A stretch of DNA of 64,000 nucleotides from Kingdonia uniflora. Lineage: Eukaryota > Streptophyta > Magnoliopsida > Ranunculales > Circaeasteraceae. Under the pieces are notes generated by a model that was given only the letters and a program-made list of their open reading frames with translations, had not been told where the DNA came from and searched no databases. The stretch spans positions 1,691,841 to 1,755,840 of the forward strand of contig JACGCM010001594.1 in NCBI GenBank assembly GCA_014058105.1, read 5' to 3'. Positions 23,160 through 34,195 of the stretch are shown here, one piece after another (the first letter of the stretch is position 1; each line of letters begins with the position of its first letter). The translations under genes were made by a program, and so were the position numbers.

Positions 23160-23850
23160 TAAACATCGAAGGCCGAAGCCACAACGATGTTGAAATTTTG
23201 AAAAATTTCCTGGTTGCCTCCAAGTATCAGTCGGGCCGAGGGGACGTGATACCTAGAGAAAACCTGAGAATTTACTAGACTTCGAAGGCCTAAGACACAA
23301 CAAAGCAATATCTGATCGTCTCCAACGCATTCTCGAGAGTCTGGTCTTTCGACCATCCTTGCCCCTCATGTCTGTCCGAATGTTGGAAACTTGAGCCATT
23401 CAAGGTCGTCCCCAAGTACTAGTCGGGGCGAGGGTGGACATGATACTCTGGGTAAACCAAGAAAAGGACTGGACTTCAACGGTTTTAGAGCCTAGACAAA
23501 GTATATCTGATCTTCCCCAATGCATCCCCGAGGGTCCGATCTTTCGACCATCCTTACCCCTTGAGTTTGCTCGAAATTGGAGACTTGGGCAATTCAAGAT
23601 CTCCCCCAAGTATCAGTCGGGGGGAGGGTGAACGTTATACCGAGGGTCAATCAAGAAAAGGACTGGACTTCGAAGGCCTAAGTCACAGCGAAACAATATC
23701 TGGTCGCCCCCAATGTATCCCCGAGGGTCCGGCCTTTCGACCATTTTTGCCTCTCGAGTTTGCTCGAAGTTGAGAACTTGAGAAATTCAAGATCACCTCC
23801 AAGTATCAGTCGGGTCGAATGTTGACATGACACCTGAGTTAAATCTAGAA
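23160..23850 (-). repeat. 193-bp tandem repeats in element B
   Basis: About 3.5 imperfect copies. The marker tatcagtcggg/tactagtcggg recurs at about 23225, 23417, 23611 and 23803, and ctttcgacca at 23346, 23541 and 23734, giving a period of 192-195 bp. The array lies between RNase H and the end of the antisense gene, where integrase would be expected in a complete element. Confidence 0.92.
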
Positions 23851-23946
23851 ATTCAAAATGAAGTAGGAGACGAAGTAAGGGTTGAAAAACTTGTTTATTG
23901 AATGTTTAGGATTATATCAGTTGTACATGGTTGGATATATGGCCTG

Positions 23947-25040
23947 TTATAGGAGACCAGCTGATTGGCCGAGAATAGCAACTATGTAGGTGAGGGCATC
24001 TGCATGTCTATTTTCTCCTCGAGAATAATGTGTGATTATGGATTTTTTGGGGAATCGGTCCATGTACTGTCGTACAAAGAGAGCGTAGTCAGCCATGCGA
24101 CCGTTAGCTTGGTTTTCTCCTGTGTAATGTCTCTGAACGAGTTGGGAATCTGTAAAGACTGTAAGCTTGGGAACACCAAGGTCGAGTGCGAGGTCGAGGC
24201 CGCGGATCAAGGCTTCATACTCTGCTTCATTATTAGAACATTCAAAGGCCAGTTTGACAGCTTTTTCTATTAGGTCATTAATGGGTGATACCATGACAAT
24301 ACCAATGCCTGAGCCATTAGGTCCTACTGATTCGTCTGTGAATAAACGCCAGCCAGTAAGAGGGTCCCAGGGATCTACTATCTCGGGTTGATCTTCTGAT
24401 AAATCCTCTTTGTGTTCTTCCCAGTCGTCATCTTCGACCGGGAAGTTAGCTAGAAAGTCTGCTACTGCTTGGCCTTTCTGGGATATTTGTTTCTCAAAGG
24501 TAATGTCGTGTTCGTCAAGGTATACGGACTACTGTTGCACTCGTCTGGATTTTTCTTTTTTGCTAAGTACCTCTCGAAGGGGATAACTGGTAATAACACG
24601 AATAGGATGAGCCTGAAAATATGGTTTGAGCTTACGGGATAAATAGATAAGTATGAGGAGTACGCTCTCAAGTTTTGAATATCGAGTTTCTGCGGGGGTT
24701 AGGGTTTTGCTGATAAAATATACAGGTTTTTCGATGTTGGAGTCAAGTCGAATGAGCACTGAACTGAGAGAGGTTTATGTGACAGCAAGGTATTAAGAGA
24801 GTGTTTCGACTTCGATAGGTGTGCTGATGATTGGTGGACGGCCAAGATAAGTTTTGAGTTCAAGGAAGGCTTGTTCGTACTCAGGGGTCCAGTCGATCTC
24901 AAAATTATTTCTCTTTTTTTCTTTGTGGACGCCTTGATCACATAAGAGATATAAGAGCCAAGTACATCGATCTAAGGATTTGGAAATGAAATGATTGAGG
25001 GCTGCTATCGTGCCCGCCACTTTTTGGACGTCTTTCTTGG
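23947..25040 (-). pseudogene. Element B RT thumb/connection and RNase H
   Basis: Reading on the minus strand: TKKDVQKVAGTIAALNHF (the thumb), WTPEYEQAFLELKTYLGRPP, KPVYFISKTLTPAETRYSKLE, a KEKSRRVQQ block, the linker ANFPVED, and RNase H with WRLFTDESVGP (first Asp kept), NNEAEYEALIRGLDLAL (Glu), VFTDSQLV (Asp) and GENRHADALTYI (Asp). It ends at 23947 without entering integrase. Stops and a frameshift separate the 24294-23947 frame from upstream. All four RNase H acids are present, although the element cannot make a full RT. Confidence 0.88.
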
Positions 25041-25690
25041 TTCAAGGCAAAGGCATGTCTGTGATTGCTATGGGCGGTTGGAAACTTTTCGGGTTTGGTC
25101 GATCTCTGGGTACTCGCAGGAGCGGGCAAGGCGTTGAGAGCCATTCAAGTTCCAAGTACCCTTGCGATTGCTGAATCGAAGGGTCTGATGGTGGGTCGAA
25201 GGTATAGCTCGTATGGCATGAAGCCAATCTCGTCCGAGTATACCAAGGTATTCAGACTTCTTGTCAATGACGATGAAGTTGGTTTGAAGGGTAATGGGGC
25301 CTGTAGTGACGGGTAGGCTGATACGGCCAATGTGGACTTCTATTGATCCAGACTCTATGATCCATTGTAACCTTTTAGTTTGATGTTGGTAGTGGTTATG
25401 AGGTCTGTTTTCTTCAGGTTTGGATTGTTGGAGAAATAGGAATCAGCTGTACTCCAGTATCTACGAGCATTGTACGGAGGACAAGGTTCTCGATCTTAAT
25501 CATGTGACTAACGGATCGCAATGGAGAAAACGACGTGTGAAGTGCACAGTCAATGAAAGAGATACCTTCGAGTCGAGGGTGACGGCTTGATTATGGCCGA
25601 CGTAGGATTTTCTCCTGATAGGTGACTTGTAACATTCTTCAACAACCCTTTCGTTACTCTTGAATGCCATGTCATGTTGTTAACTTCGAC
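25041..25690 (-). pseudogene. Element B protease remnant joined to the RT thumb (RT palm deleted)
   Basis: The minus strand shows MLVDTG near 25470, the protease active-site Asp-Thr-Gly, then a LGILGRDWLHAI block and NGSQRLARSC. The same end-of-protease region in element D reads YLGIMGRCWIHN. Within about 30 codons the sequence becomes the RT thumb (AITDMPLP, TKKDVQKVAGT). The roughly 1 kb that should encode the RT fingers and palm, including YxDD, is absent. The junction is near 25080-25130. Confidence 0.75.
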
Positions 25691-27320
25691 CAATTGCCTC
25701 TATAGATGTGTACTCAGCTTTCAGTGGTAGGGGTGGATAGAGATTTGAGGTAGGACCCATCGAGGTAGCTCGGAAGATCAGTAATATACTGGCACAAACG
25801 TCCTGCTCAGAAAATATGTTCAAGGGAGCGTTGAAGGGCGAAACACTTATTGGTATGGTGATAGTTACACTTATGGCTGGCGCAGAGGTTCTCCTCGTCT
25901 GACTTCTATGGGGAAAGGGAGGCGCCAAATGGGTCTGCTGTATGTGGTAGAAGGGTACTGAGGGGGGGGGGGGGGCAGTGAGTGTAGGAAAAATAGGCCT
26001 TGGGCTCTTACGGCTTAGTGCTGTTATCAATATTGGGGCATTGAAGCTCTCAGTCTCTGTGAGACAGGAGCGATCAGGGGTGAGGGAGCAGGGTGGGGGT
26101 GTTGCCGAGGTTTATGAAGTTTACAGTTTGCGAAGGTTGGCTCTGTTTGGGGACATTGGAGGCGTTCGTGATCAATATAGCCGTTGACCATCGAGAGCAT
26201 CTCTTCGAGTGTTTTTGGTTTGTGGAGGACTAGGTGCTTTTTACTAGTCTATGGTCGGGCAGGGCATTTAAATATGCCAAATAACATTCGAGCAGCAGAG
26301 ATTTTCAATTTCAGGATCATCAGGAATTTCTAGTGAAGGCTTCGGGGGTCTCACTGTCGGATTTTCCAAAATTGAAAGGAGCGTCAACTTGACCTCTTGT
26401 CTTTGTGAAGGCAAACTGGGCAATGAAGAGGTATGGAAGTTGCTCGAAGTTACGAATCAAGCCATTTGGGAGATTGTGGTACCATCGAAGGGGGTTATCA
26501 GTAAGGCTCATTGAAAAAATGCAACATAATAGGGAGCATCCGTAGAGTAGAGGCTCAGGGATTTTGGAATTTGGGATGGGGATTGGGGTCTGTGTTGCGG
26601 TATTGCTTAGTTTGGGGACGAAGTTGGTAGGTATTTCGATAGCCAAAAGTTTGGGCGGATTGGTGTATGAGGCGGGTCCAGGAGTTGGGCGGGGCTCGTG
26701 CTGACGCAAATGGCGGGTTGCATTTTGTGTCGAGGTCCTGCTGTGTAACATACGGGGGATGGGGGAGATTGATGAATTTGAGGGTTGTGAGTCGACTGGT
26801 GTGGATATAAATCATTACTGCGTTCGCTGAGCCGTTCCCGGCAGGCGGCTCGTGGGCGTGTCTGGAGGAGCAGAGGGTGTGAGTCGGAAGAGTCTTCTGT
26901 GGGGTGAATCCCGAGGTGAATGGAGCCGGCTGGAGGGATAATATGGGGAAAGCCTTTTGCACTGGTGTGAACAGAGGGTATCTTGAGGTTTAGAGAAGGT
27001 CCCTGGCGGGCGCGAGCAGAGACACGCGATGGGTCTGGTGCCTGGGATGGGCAAATAGGTTCCAAGGGCAATAATCTTTGTAGCTCTCGGGCGGCGTTAT
27101 GCAGTTCGTTGATTGCTCTGTTATGTCTGTTTTCATCATCCAAGCAGCGATTTCGCTCAGTTTCTAGTGCCAAGCGATGGTTTTCACACTCCAGGTTTAG
27201 TTGGTTCTGGTAGCGCTCCTCTGCCTGAGTGACTTGTTGGGATAGCAGGGCTATTTAGGCAGCTACTCCGTCAATGGAGTGGCCTACCTGGGTTGAGTTG
27301 GAACGGCGTATGGGGGCCAT
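25691..27320 (-). pseudogene. gag: Element B gag
   Basis: Starts at MAPIRRSNS (ATG at 27320). A short coiled-coil segment follows (ECENHRLALETERNRCLDDENR), then a long Pro/Ser-rich linker, then the capsid part: PLRWYHNLPNGLIRNFEQLPYLFIAQFAFTK, aligned with C (LWWFHSLPE) and A (LRWFHTIPEGS). An in-frame stop after GVAA and later frame changes interrupt it. Elements C and D have a similar helical N-terminus with a MVTS start. The lower limit is approximate; the zinc knuckle was not located with confidence. Confidence 0.78.
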
Positions 27321-27388
27321 TGAGGGTAATCTGCTGAAGAAAAAACAAAAGGAGGGGAAGAAGGAAAGGAGATTAGTAGGGTGGAAAG

Positions 27389-27402
27389 CATAGACGACGC
27401 CA
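27389..27402 (-). other. Primer-binding site of element B
   Basis: The minus strand reads tggcgtcgtctatg, two bases after the 5' LTR. Elements C and D have tagcgccatctgtg and tggcgccgtgtgtg at the same place. The first nine bases of the D form match the complement of a plant tRNA-Asp 3' end (TGGCGCCGT). The tRNA assignment is inference. Confidence 0.7.
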
Positions 27403-27404
27403 AT

Positions 27405-28075
27405 TGTAGGAACCTAACTTCGTTTGGATGTGAAGTTGGTTCTTACAACATAAAATTGATCCTCAATCAAAGGAGGCAAGCAAATGACTTAAAGTAAGAT
27501 CTAACTATAGACAAATACTTGCGTAGAGGTCTGAATGTGACTCTCTACGACCTCTTATGAGGATTTTTTAAGACAGATTTTATTACTGAAGAGTAAATAA
27601 TAGGGTTCGAGTACAGAGTATCCGGGTGGTCGAAGGTAAAATGCAAAGGGCTGGAGATGATTTTTCTAACCCCCCCTTGGTTTCCCTTCTCCTCTATTTA
27701 TAGAGATATAAGGAGCTGAGTAACCAAGGGTGGGTCAGGTTTACATGATTACTGTAAGGAAATCCCAACGAGTTATGGGCACCGGTCATGTCGGTACTGT
27801 CACTGTAATATTTATTGATGATGTGTCTGAACGACGCGGTGGTTGGACCTATCACTGTAGCTGCACGGGCCAATCAATGCGCCATCTGACTTGATGAGGT
27901 AATTGTCTGTCTTATCTTGCTTCGACCGTGTGTTATTGTGGTCAAAGGATTTCTGCTGTAGCTTCAGGGGATCTCTGGGGAGTCTGTTTAAGAGATTGAG
28001 TGGGTTTCGATACATTCGGGTAGGCTGTGAAGTAGGCTTCGATTGACTGTCGAAGGCAATGAGTAGGCTACTACA
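27405..28075 (-). repeat. Element B 5' LTR (right copy)
   Basis: 671 bp, matching 17079-17793 apart from scattered substitutions and an internal deletion of about 45-50 bp beside ctgctgtagc. The TATA box for the element transcript is at 27695-27702 on the minus strand (tataaata). The flanking duplication attac follows at 28076-28080. Confidence 0.95.
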
Positions 28076-28790
28076 ATTACTATCTGAATGATATCATTAC
28101 TATCTGAATACACAATAACATCGATTACTCTTCTAATACTTTTTTTTATCAAAGTTCAGGAACCTTAGCTTCTCGAATATACTTCGCCTGTTTTCCGCCA
28201 CAACCGAATTAAAAAAAATTGAGAATCTACCCTCTCCGGCGTAAAACCCGGCCAAATCGCACATAATCCGGCGCTCCATTACCGGCCGCTTCACAGATTT
28301 CACAACAAACACCCTACATTCGCGACGTATTCGCAGCGATACCCATAAATCACTCTCTCTACCCATCATTAACCATTTCCATCACCCACTCACTCTACAA
28401 TATCCCTTAAATCTTTTCGACAGATGTGCCTCCATCAATCACAATATCATCGTGATCAATATCATAAAAACCCTACCGCAGCAATTCTCTAATTACTTCC
28501 ACTACATTCTTCCTAGTTACAATTCCTTCCTAGACTATTACTAACGTATCTAAATCTACAAAGGGTTTCAACAAAATCTAAGAATATCAAACAAATGCGA
28601 GAAAACCATTAATTTTGGATTTGCACTGCCTCAGTATCCCTCTGCTTTGCACACTTTGCCTTATAAATTAGCACACTTATCTCCTTGTTCTCAATTCCTG
28701 ACAGTGATTCCAGCGAGGAGTACAACGAATTTGCACTTGAGGGAATTTTTTCAGAGTTTGTAAAATATAAACAGTCGCCTACCGCGGGGC

Positions 28791-28798
28791 TATTTATA
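28791..28798 (-). promoter_or_regulatory. TATA box, probable promoter of A's large antisense gene
   Basis: The minus strand reads tctataaatagccccgcgg, a strong TATA context. With element B removed it lies about 850 bp upstream of the ATG at 16940. This allows a leader and leader intron as in E0 and B, longer than theirs. Confidence 0.5.
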
Positions 28799-30170
28799 GA
28801 CCCCACACAACTGTTCATCACACCACTTCGCGACCATTCGAATAATCGAACATAATGTCTTATCCGTCTTTTCTCGAAGCCTTTGATTCTTCGCCTTCTA
28901 AATGCCAACAAACCCATGCACTGTTGCTCTGAACCTTCCATATATCTTTTTACATCCTCTGATGTATCCATCCTCGCCAGAGCATAGCCTATTTTATTAT
29001 AAAGGTGTTGTACGTCCACTTCCTTATACTTCAAAATACTACCTATAGGGGTACACCTAAACATTTTAATTCAATCATTACCTAAACACATTTTGCCTTA
29101 TTTCCAGCTCTCCTATATTCTCGAGAAGATCTTAAACAAAAATTCAATTTTCAAATTTTATTTGACAAGACAACTACCAAAGTTTGACATATCAAACGTT
29201 CCTATCCCTTGCTACATTGTATCAATTACTTTCATTCATTCACACAAGTCAAATTATATTCACAAAAATTTAACTCATACACATTGACAACAACTATATT
29301 CATTACTTTTAGACAACACCTTACACATATACTCAGTTATTACATTTTACCACTCATATCACTCCTCAAACTCTTCGACCAACCAACTTATCTTCTTTTT
29401 TCACAAAAGCCTTGGTTCGATTCCTTATTTTGCTAGCATGTTCAGGAGGACTCAGGAATTATAATGTAAGATGGAATTCATACTCCTCTTTTGCCTATTT
29501 CACCTCCACTTCACTCAACTCTTCATTTTTAGGCTCCACTGACACCAAAACTTACCCTTTTATGCAACTTTTCCTAAAATACCTCTCCAGCAACTCCTAA
29601 TATTTTACACGTATACGATTCCAACGCTCATTTTCTCAAACTTGTGCTCTCGTCCTCACCATCTCCACTCCTATAAATAACCATAGCTTAACCATGGTAT
29701 TTATCGACACAATAATTATGACCTGTCAAATCATACATTCAATTCACTTTGGAACTCTACACTTCCAAAGTCAAATCAAACCTCCTCGAAAACCATTTCA
29801 GGTTTCACACAGTCAACACATTTCAATTTGAAATCTTTGGCCTCGACAATATTTACCTCGATCTTACATAATGTAAACAAATTTATCGACAAACTAATGC
29901 ATCGACTACATTATATCGACTACATGTATTACTTCTATTCGAGGTCCCATCTACAAGTGCAATACAAAATCAAAACACAGCTTATTCATTTAACATTCTC
30001 TTACATGTTACATTCAACAATTCACTCCTTCTATTAAATTACATCAAGCTAAATTTTACGTTCTATTATTTGACATGAAGGACTTAAAGCTATGTACTTT
30101 TTTTCACCAGAATCTACCATTTAATCCGGCAAAAAGGGTAATGATATCCTAAGAAATTTAATGAATCTCC

Positions 30171-30527
30171 TCAGGTCAGGGAACTTCTGAATGGAGCTGC
30201 CTGTGTGGAAAAGTAGCTGCAAAAAATTACAGCTAGTTCTTTAGGTTGACAAGAACTACAGGACGCCAAACTAGTCTTCGCATCATCATCTTCAATATGG
30301 GTAGTAGCCACTTCTCCGAACATTTGGTGAGCTCCAAAACGTTCTGCAACTACAAAAACCACAGACTTTAATGGATAAATTGTGTTTCGACGCTCTCTAT
30401 CTCCTCCTCCCTCAATTCCCCCATCTATCATAACCATCGTTTCAAGATTAGACAAAAACAGAGAAATAACACCAAGGTTTACCTCTGTATAGTCATCACA
30501 CATACTTTCTGCAAGCTCCTGCCACAC
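30171..30527 (-). CDS. Element A short antisense ORF (uncertain)
   Basis: An open 118-codon frame from MWQELAESMCDDY, 86 bp downstream of a minus-strand TATA box (30613-30620, tataaata). The distance matches the short antisense ORF of element B (82 bp), and so does the position, upstream of the large antisense promoter. I cannot see the LYxM...WW motif of the E0 and B proteins in it, so homology is not shown. It may be an unrelated chance frame. Confidence 0.3.
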   Translation of the reverse strand: MWQELAESMCDDYTEVNLGVISLFLSNLETMVMIDGGIEGGGDRERRNTIYPLKSVVFVVAERFGAHQMFGEVATTHIEDDDAKTSLASCSSCQPKELAVIFCSYFSTQAAPFRSSLT

Positions 30528-31299
30528 AAATACGCTATGCCTAGGGTAACATCTTTACCATAACAGCTTCCAAACCATTCACCCACCGAACATCAATTTT
30601 TTTTTCTCAATCTATTTATAACCCAACATTCCAGAGGTTACGAAAGCCCATGTTCTGCATTAAATGCTCCTTGAGAAAAACATGACCAGATTCATTTGAC
30701 ATTGCCTTGGAAATGATAGCATGAAGACTTCTAAAATAATCGACAACCTCTTCAGCTTCCAAATTCTTCTCGTCACAACCATAAATACTTATGTCGAGAA
30801 TGAGGCGATTATAGTAACATAATTCCCAGATTCAACAACAAGGGGCCAACAGAATATAAGTTGAAGACAACTCAACATTAAAGAAGAGCCACATCTGTAA
30901 CCACAAGTTCTTGACCTACAAAAAGTAGCCATTGTGCTTGGTCAAAAAGAGTCGTTGAAGATCCGCGAAGTTTGCCCACTATCCTTGAAATAAGAAACTG
31001 CTTTTCCTTTTAAACTGCATGTATCTACTATAAATACAAACAAAGAATGAGTTATTCAGATCTGTAACTTTACTATTTAATCATGCTTACATTCATATCA
31101 CCCAACAAATATAATAATTAGCAACTTATTGGATTTTACATCAAAATTCTCCTCAAGGCCATGATTTAGTCCTATATTGCTTATGCAATAAAATGACATC
31201 TTCAACTATAAAAGAAACCTCCCCTCAATTGTAACCTTAATTTCTCAGAGGAATAAAATTAAAGAGTGAACTCTTTATTTAAAAGTAAATTATTTTAGT

Positions 31300-31696
31300 T
31301 TAGACTTACTTGGGTATAAACCCTGGTATACCTGGCTAAACGTCTTAGTTATGACTAGGGTTGAATCTAGCCTACTTGAGTAGCTATTAACTGAGTCTAG
31401 CTATTGGGTCAACTTTGGATCTCTCCCTCAATGGTCTAAGGGAAGATCTAGGAGGGTTAGTGCTCTAAATTGAGTCTAGCCCCTATTCCCAGTGTCCTTC
31501 CTTAAGACCCTTGAGGCATAAGAGTAAACCTTTCTATGAAAGGGTATACATGGAGATCTAGAAAGTCCTCTTCCTCGAAAGTCTTATGGAAGAACTATGA
31601 GGATTAACGCTCTTAGTTAAGACTAATCCTTATTCCTAGCCCCATCCTAAGGACTAATGAGGGATAGGAGCACACCTTACATAGAGGGCTTTTATA
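31300..31696 (+). repeat. Imperfect tandem repeats, period about 146 bp
   Basis: A unit containing ggttagtgctctaaattgagtctagcccctattcc (from about 31457) recurs as ggattaacgctcttagttaagactaatccttattcc (from about 31600). A more degenerate third copy lies near 31330-31400. No coding potential. Origin unknown. Confidence 0.55.
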
Positions 31697-32058
31697 AGGC
31701 CCTGTACGAAGAATTAAAATAACCTTTTTTACTTGAATATTTTTTTTAGAGAATTTTTTTTGTAGTACTAAACATAACATATGCATCTTAAGGTACAATA
31801 TTGAATCTTAAAGTAAACACAAAGAAGAGTATATTAAATAATAGTAGTTATAGTACTTTTAGGAAAATACCTTTTCAATGTTACAAAATTCAAGTAAAAC
31901 ACCTTTAGCGTCTTCGAAATGATCAACATCTTGGATCAATTCCTCGAATGCAAACCTCAAAAAGACAAACAAATGTACAATAAATTAATCATTATCACGA
32001 AATAACGATGTCAAATTTCATATAAGCATGAGGCATTAATTAAATAAATAACAAAATA

Positions 32059-33502
32059 TTATTCAAAAATTTGTCTACAAGCATATCTAGATGCAAATTT
32101 GCCAATTATACACTTATAATCAAGATTTTGTAACAAATCTTTTTTTATAGACATCATTGCCAATCCATTTAGATTTTCATGTAACATAGTCAATTGCAAG
32201 TAAGATTTTAGTATTTTTAGTTTTGAAAAACTTCTTTCTCCAGATGCAACTATAACCAATATCGTTAATAATATTCTATAAGTAATATAAGCATTTGGAA
32301 GAGAATCAATTTGAATCAAGAAAGTCAATATCTCAAACACGGTCTTTATTTATTTTGGTAACCTCGTGCGCAAAATTTGTATTTCCCAAAATAAGTCTTC
32401 TCCATCAATATAAGTTGAACTCTTATGCTTCAAAGCATTTTCAAGATTATCATAGTGCTTACTCAAATTACGATCATCTAATGAATTTAACTTATCTAAA
32501 CTAAACAGGAATCCAAATATATTCTCATATGCTTGATATTGTTCAAATCTAGTATCCAATGAACCAATAAATTGATCAATGCTATAATTGCAATAATGTT
32601 TTTTAAATAAATTTTCAGCTGAATCCAAAACTAGTGGTGTCGGCTCATGATTTACATTTCATTAAAATGGTTTTTTCTATGAATTTTACGCTTTTCAACA
32701 AATACAAGATTAATTTTCATTCCAGTAGTAGTTATGGAATCTTCAAGCCCCGTTGTTTTATATGCTTGAATATGTTCTCGCAACCATTTTATTTCCTCAA
32801 TAGCAATATCCAAATGCATGTCTTTAGCTTGTAACTTTTTACTAACTAAATTAACAACATATAATTTATCATACTTATTAAAAACTTAAAATTTTCTAGT
32901 TCATACGCTAGAGATGTAGCTTCACTACTTGTTTTTGAGTTATTATCTTTAGATAAATCAAGTAAAGCATCTTAAATTTCATGAGTTTGAAAACGTATTA
33001 CTTTAACACTAGCTATGCAACTTTCCCAACGTGTGGCTGAATGTGATTTGAGAGTTAAACCGGATCTAATATTCTTTTTCAAAATGTCCCATCATTTTGT
33101 CGAAGTAGAAAATATGGTATAAATGTGTTGTACTACTCTAACAAAATCTTTTGCTTTACTACAACAATTTGTAATGCCACAAAGTGACAATTTTAGACTA
33201 TGACAACCGCATGGAACATATAAAGCTCTCGGACTTATGTCTAGTAAGCTTTTTTGATCACTTTGGTGTTTTCCTTTCATACTTGAACCATTATCATACT
33301 CTTGCCCTCTAACATGATAAATATTCGAATCAAGCATCTTTAGTACATCTTCTAACTCTTCAAAAAATCTTTTTTCCGATGTATCATGCACTTATAAATT
33401 TTTTAAGAAATACTCTATTATTCTTATGGGATCCGTTGACACATTTACACAATGTAATATCAAAGACATTTGCTTTTTGTGGCTAGAATCTGGAGTATAA
33501 TA
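32059..33502 (-). pseudogene. hAT transposase, C-terminal two-thirds
   Basis: Reading from the element C junction: YTPDSSHKKQMSLILRCVNVS, then an open piece (33391-33092) VRGQEYDNGSSMKGKHQ and PRALYVPCGCHSLKLSLC, the DUF4371/RNase H-like core. After a decayed middle come an open piece at 32628-32350 and the C-terminal hAT dimerisation block (32340-32059) with IVASGERSFSKLKILKSYLQ. The family is the TTF-type zinc-finger transposases common in plant genomes. Several stops and shifts make it inactive. Confidence 0.88.
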
Positions 33503-34117
33503 TGTAGGGATCTATCCCTCGGCCTAACCCAATTCGAACTACCTTCAATTCAAACTACCTCTATATCAGACTCACACATTTTTCACGTGACGTAAGCAGT
33601 CAGCAAAGACACCTACATCACGAACTGATGAAGAACATGGGTTGAGCACAACAAAAAAACATGAATAGGTCAAATACACATGTCTTTCATGAACTTAACA
33701 GTTACTTAGTTAACTGCCACTTACCTCATTGCTCGGAGAACGTGCTTCTGCACGGTAACGAACTATGGGTAAGGCGTATATAAGGAAAAAGTTCCAGAAG
33801 ATACAACGACCATAAAAATATATGAGAAATCACCAAGAAAACCATATTTTCTAGATACTCAAACACCAAATTTCTTATTTACAAGGTCAAGTATTTCTAG
33901 TTCGAGATATCACTAAAAATAAGATATCAGCCTCAAGCAATAAAAGTTACTGTTACTAAAACTCTCAACTCGAGGTCTTGGATTTTTACCTATTCAAAGG
34001 TTTTCCACGCTAAATCACTTGTGTCATTTCTTGTTTTATATTAGTTTTTATCACAAGAACATTGGTGTAAGATCTAATTTCGAGCCATTCTCAAGCTTAC
34101 AGAATTAGGCCATTACA
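33503..34117 (+). repeat. Element C 5' LTR
   Basis: 615 bp, starting tgtagggatctatccc and ending gccattaca. It matches the 3' LTR (46510-47122) throughout with scattered differences. TATA box tatataag at 33777-33784. The flank taata (33498-33502) is one copy of the target duplication. Confidence 0.93.
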
Positions 34118-34119
34118 TT

Positions 34120-34136
34120 TAGCGCCATCTGTGGGA
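34120..34136 (+). other. Primer-binding site of element C (eroded)
   Basis: tagcgccatctgtggga follows the 5' LTR end by two bases. Element D has tggcgccgtgtgtgaga in the same place, so this is the primer-binding site with changes in the TGG and in CGT. Confidence 0.7.
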
Positions 34137-34195
34137 AATAAGACATTTCCACGATGTCCTAAGGCATACATTCACTCTATTATAAATCTCCAATC

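Larger units (their letters stand above)
17079..28075 (-). mobile_element. Element B: non-autonomous Tat-type gypsy element nested in A
   Basis: An 11-kb minus-strand element with paired LTRs, a primer-binding site, a polypurine tract and the duplication attac (17074-17078 and 28076-28080). In element order: gag, protease, then directly the RT thumb and connection, RNase H, a 193-bp repeat array, and an antisense module of two or three ORFs. The RT palm with the YxDD box and the whole integrase are missing, so it needs enzymes in trans. It lies upstream of the start codon of A's antisense gene, inside its presumed leader intron. Confidence 0.93.
1752..31020 (+). mobile_element. Element A: decayed Tat-type Ty3/gypsy retrotransposon, host to nested insertions
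   Basis: The order is gag, protease, RT, RNase H, integrase, convergent repeat spacer, then a large antisense gene. This is the Ty3/gypsy order with a Tat-type extra antisense region. The body is split twice: the LINE at 5238-11161 falls inside RT, and element B at 17079-28075 falls upstream of the antisense start codon. Both insertions have matching target duplications, so the flanks are contiguous parts of A. No 3' LTR matching 1752-2551 was found, so the right end near 31 kb is a guess. The left end is also unsure, because the LTR at 1752 carries E0's polypurine tract. Confidence 0.65.
28081..31020 (+). other. Element A continuation: 3' region upstream of its antisense gene
   Basis: Contiguous with 17078 before element B inserted. 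It should hold the antisense promoter and leader and the 3' end of A. I see a minus-strand TATA box at 28791-28798 and a short minus-strand ORF with a TATA box (below). A 151-codon minus-strand frame (29064-28609) is basic and overlaps the TATA box, so I do not call it a gene. 29100-30100 is AT-rich with no supported gene. No polypurine tract or 3' LTR is visible. Confidence 0.5.

Noticed and set aside
23159..23773. ORFs in the 193-bp array
   Set aside because: They recur with the repeat unit and have no protein motif.
26555..27054. Overlapping Pro/Ser/His-rich ORFs in two other minus-strand frames
   Set aside because: Shadows of the gag linker frame that starts at 27320; no independent motifs.
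28609..29064. 151-codon minus-strand ORF
   Set aside because: It overlaps a strong TATA box for the antisense gene, has a basic, unpatterned composition and no counterpart in B, C or E0. More likely a chance frame.
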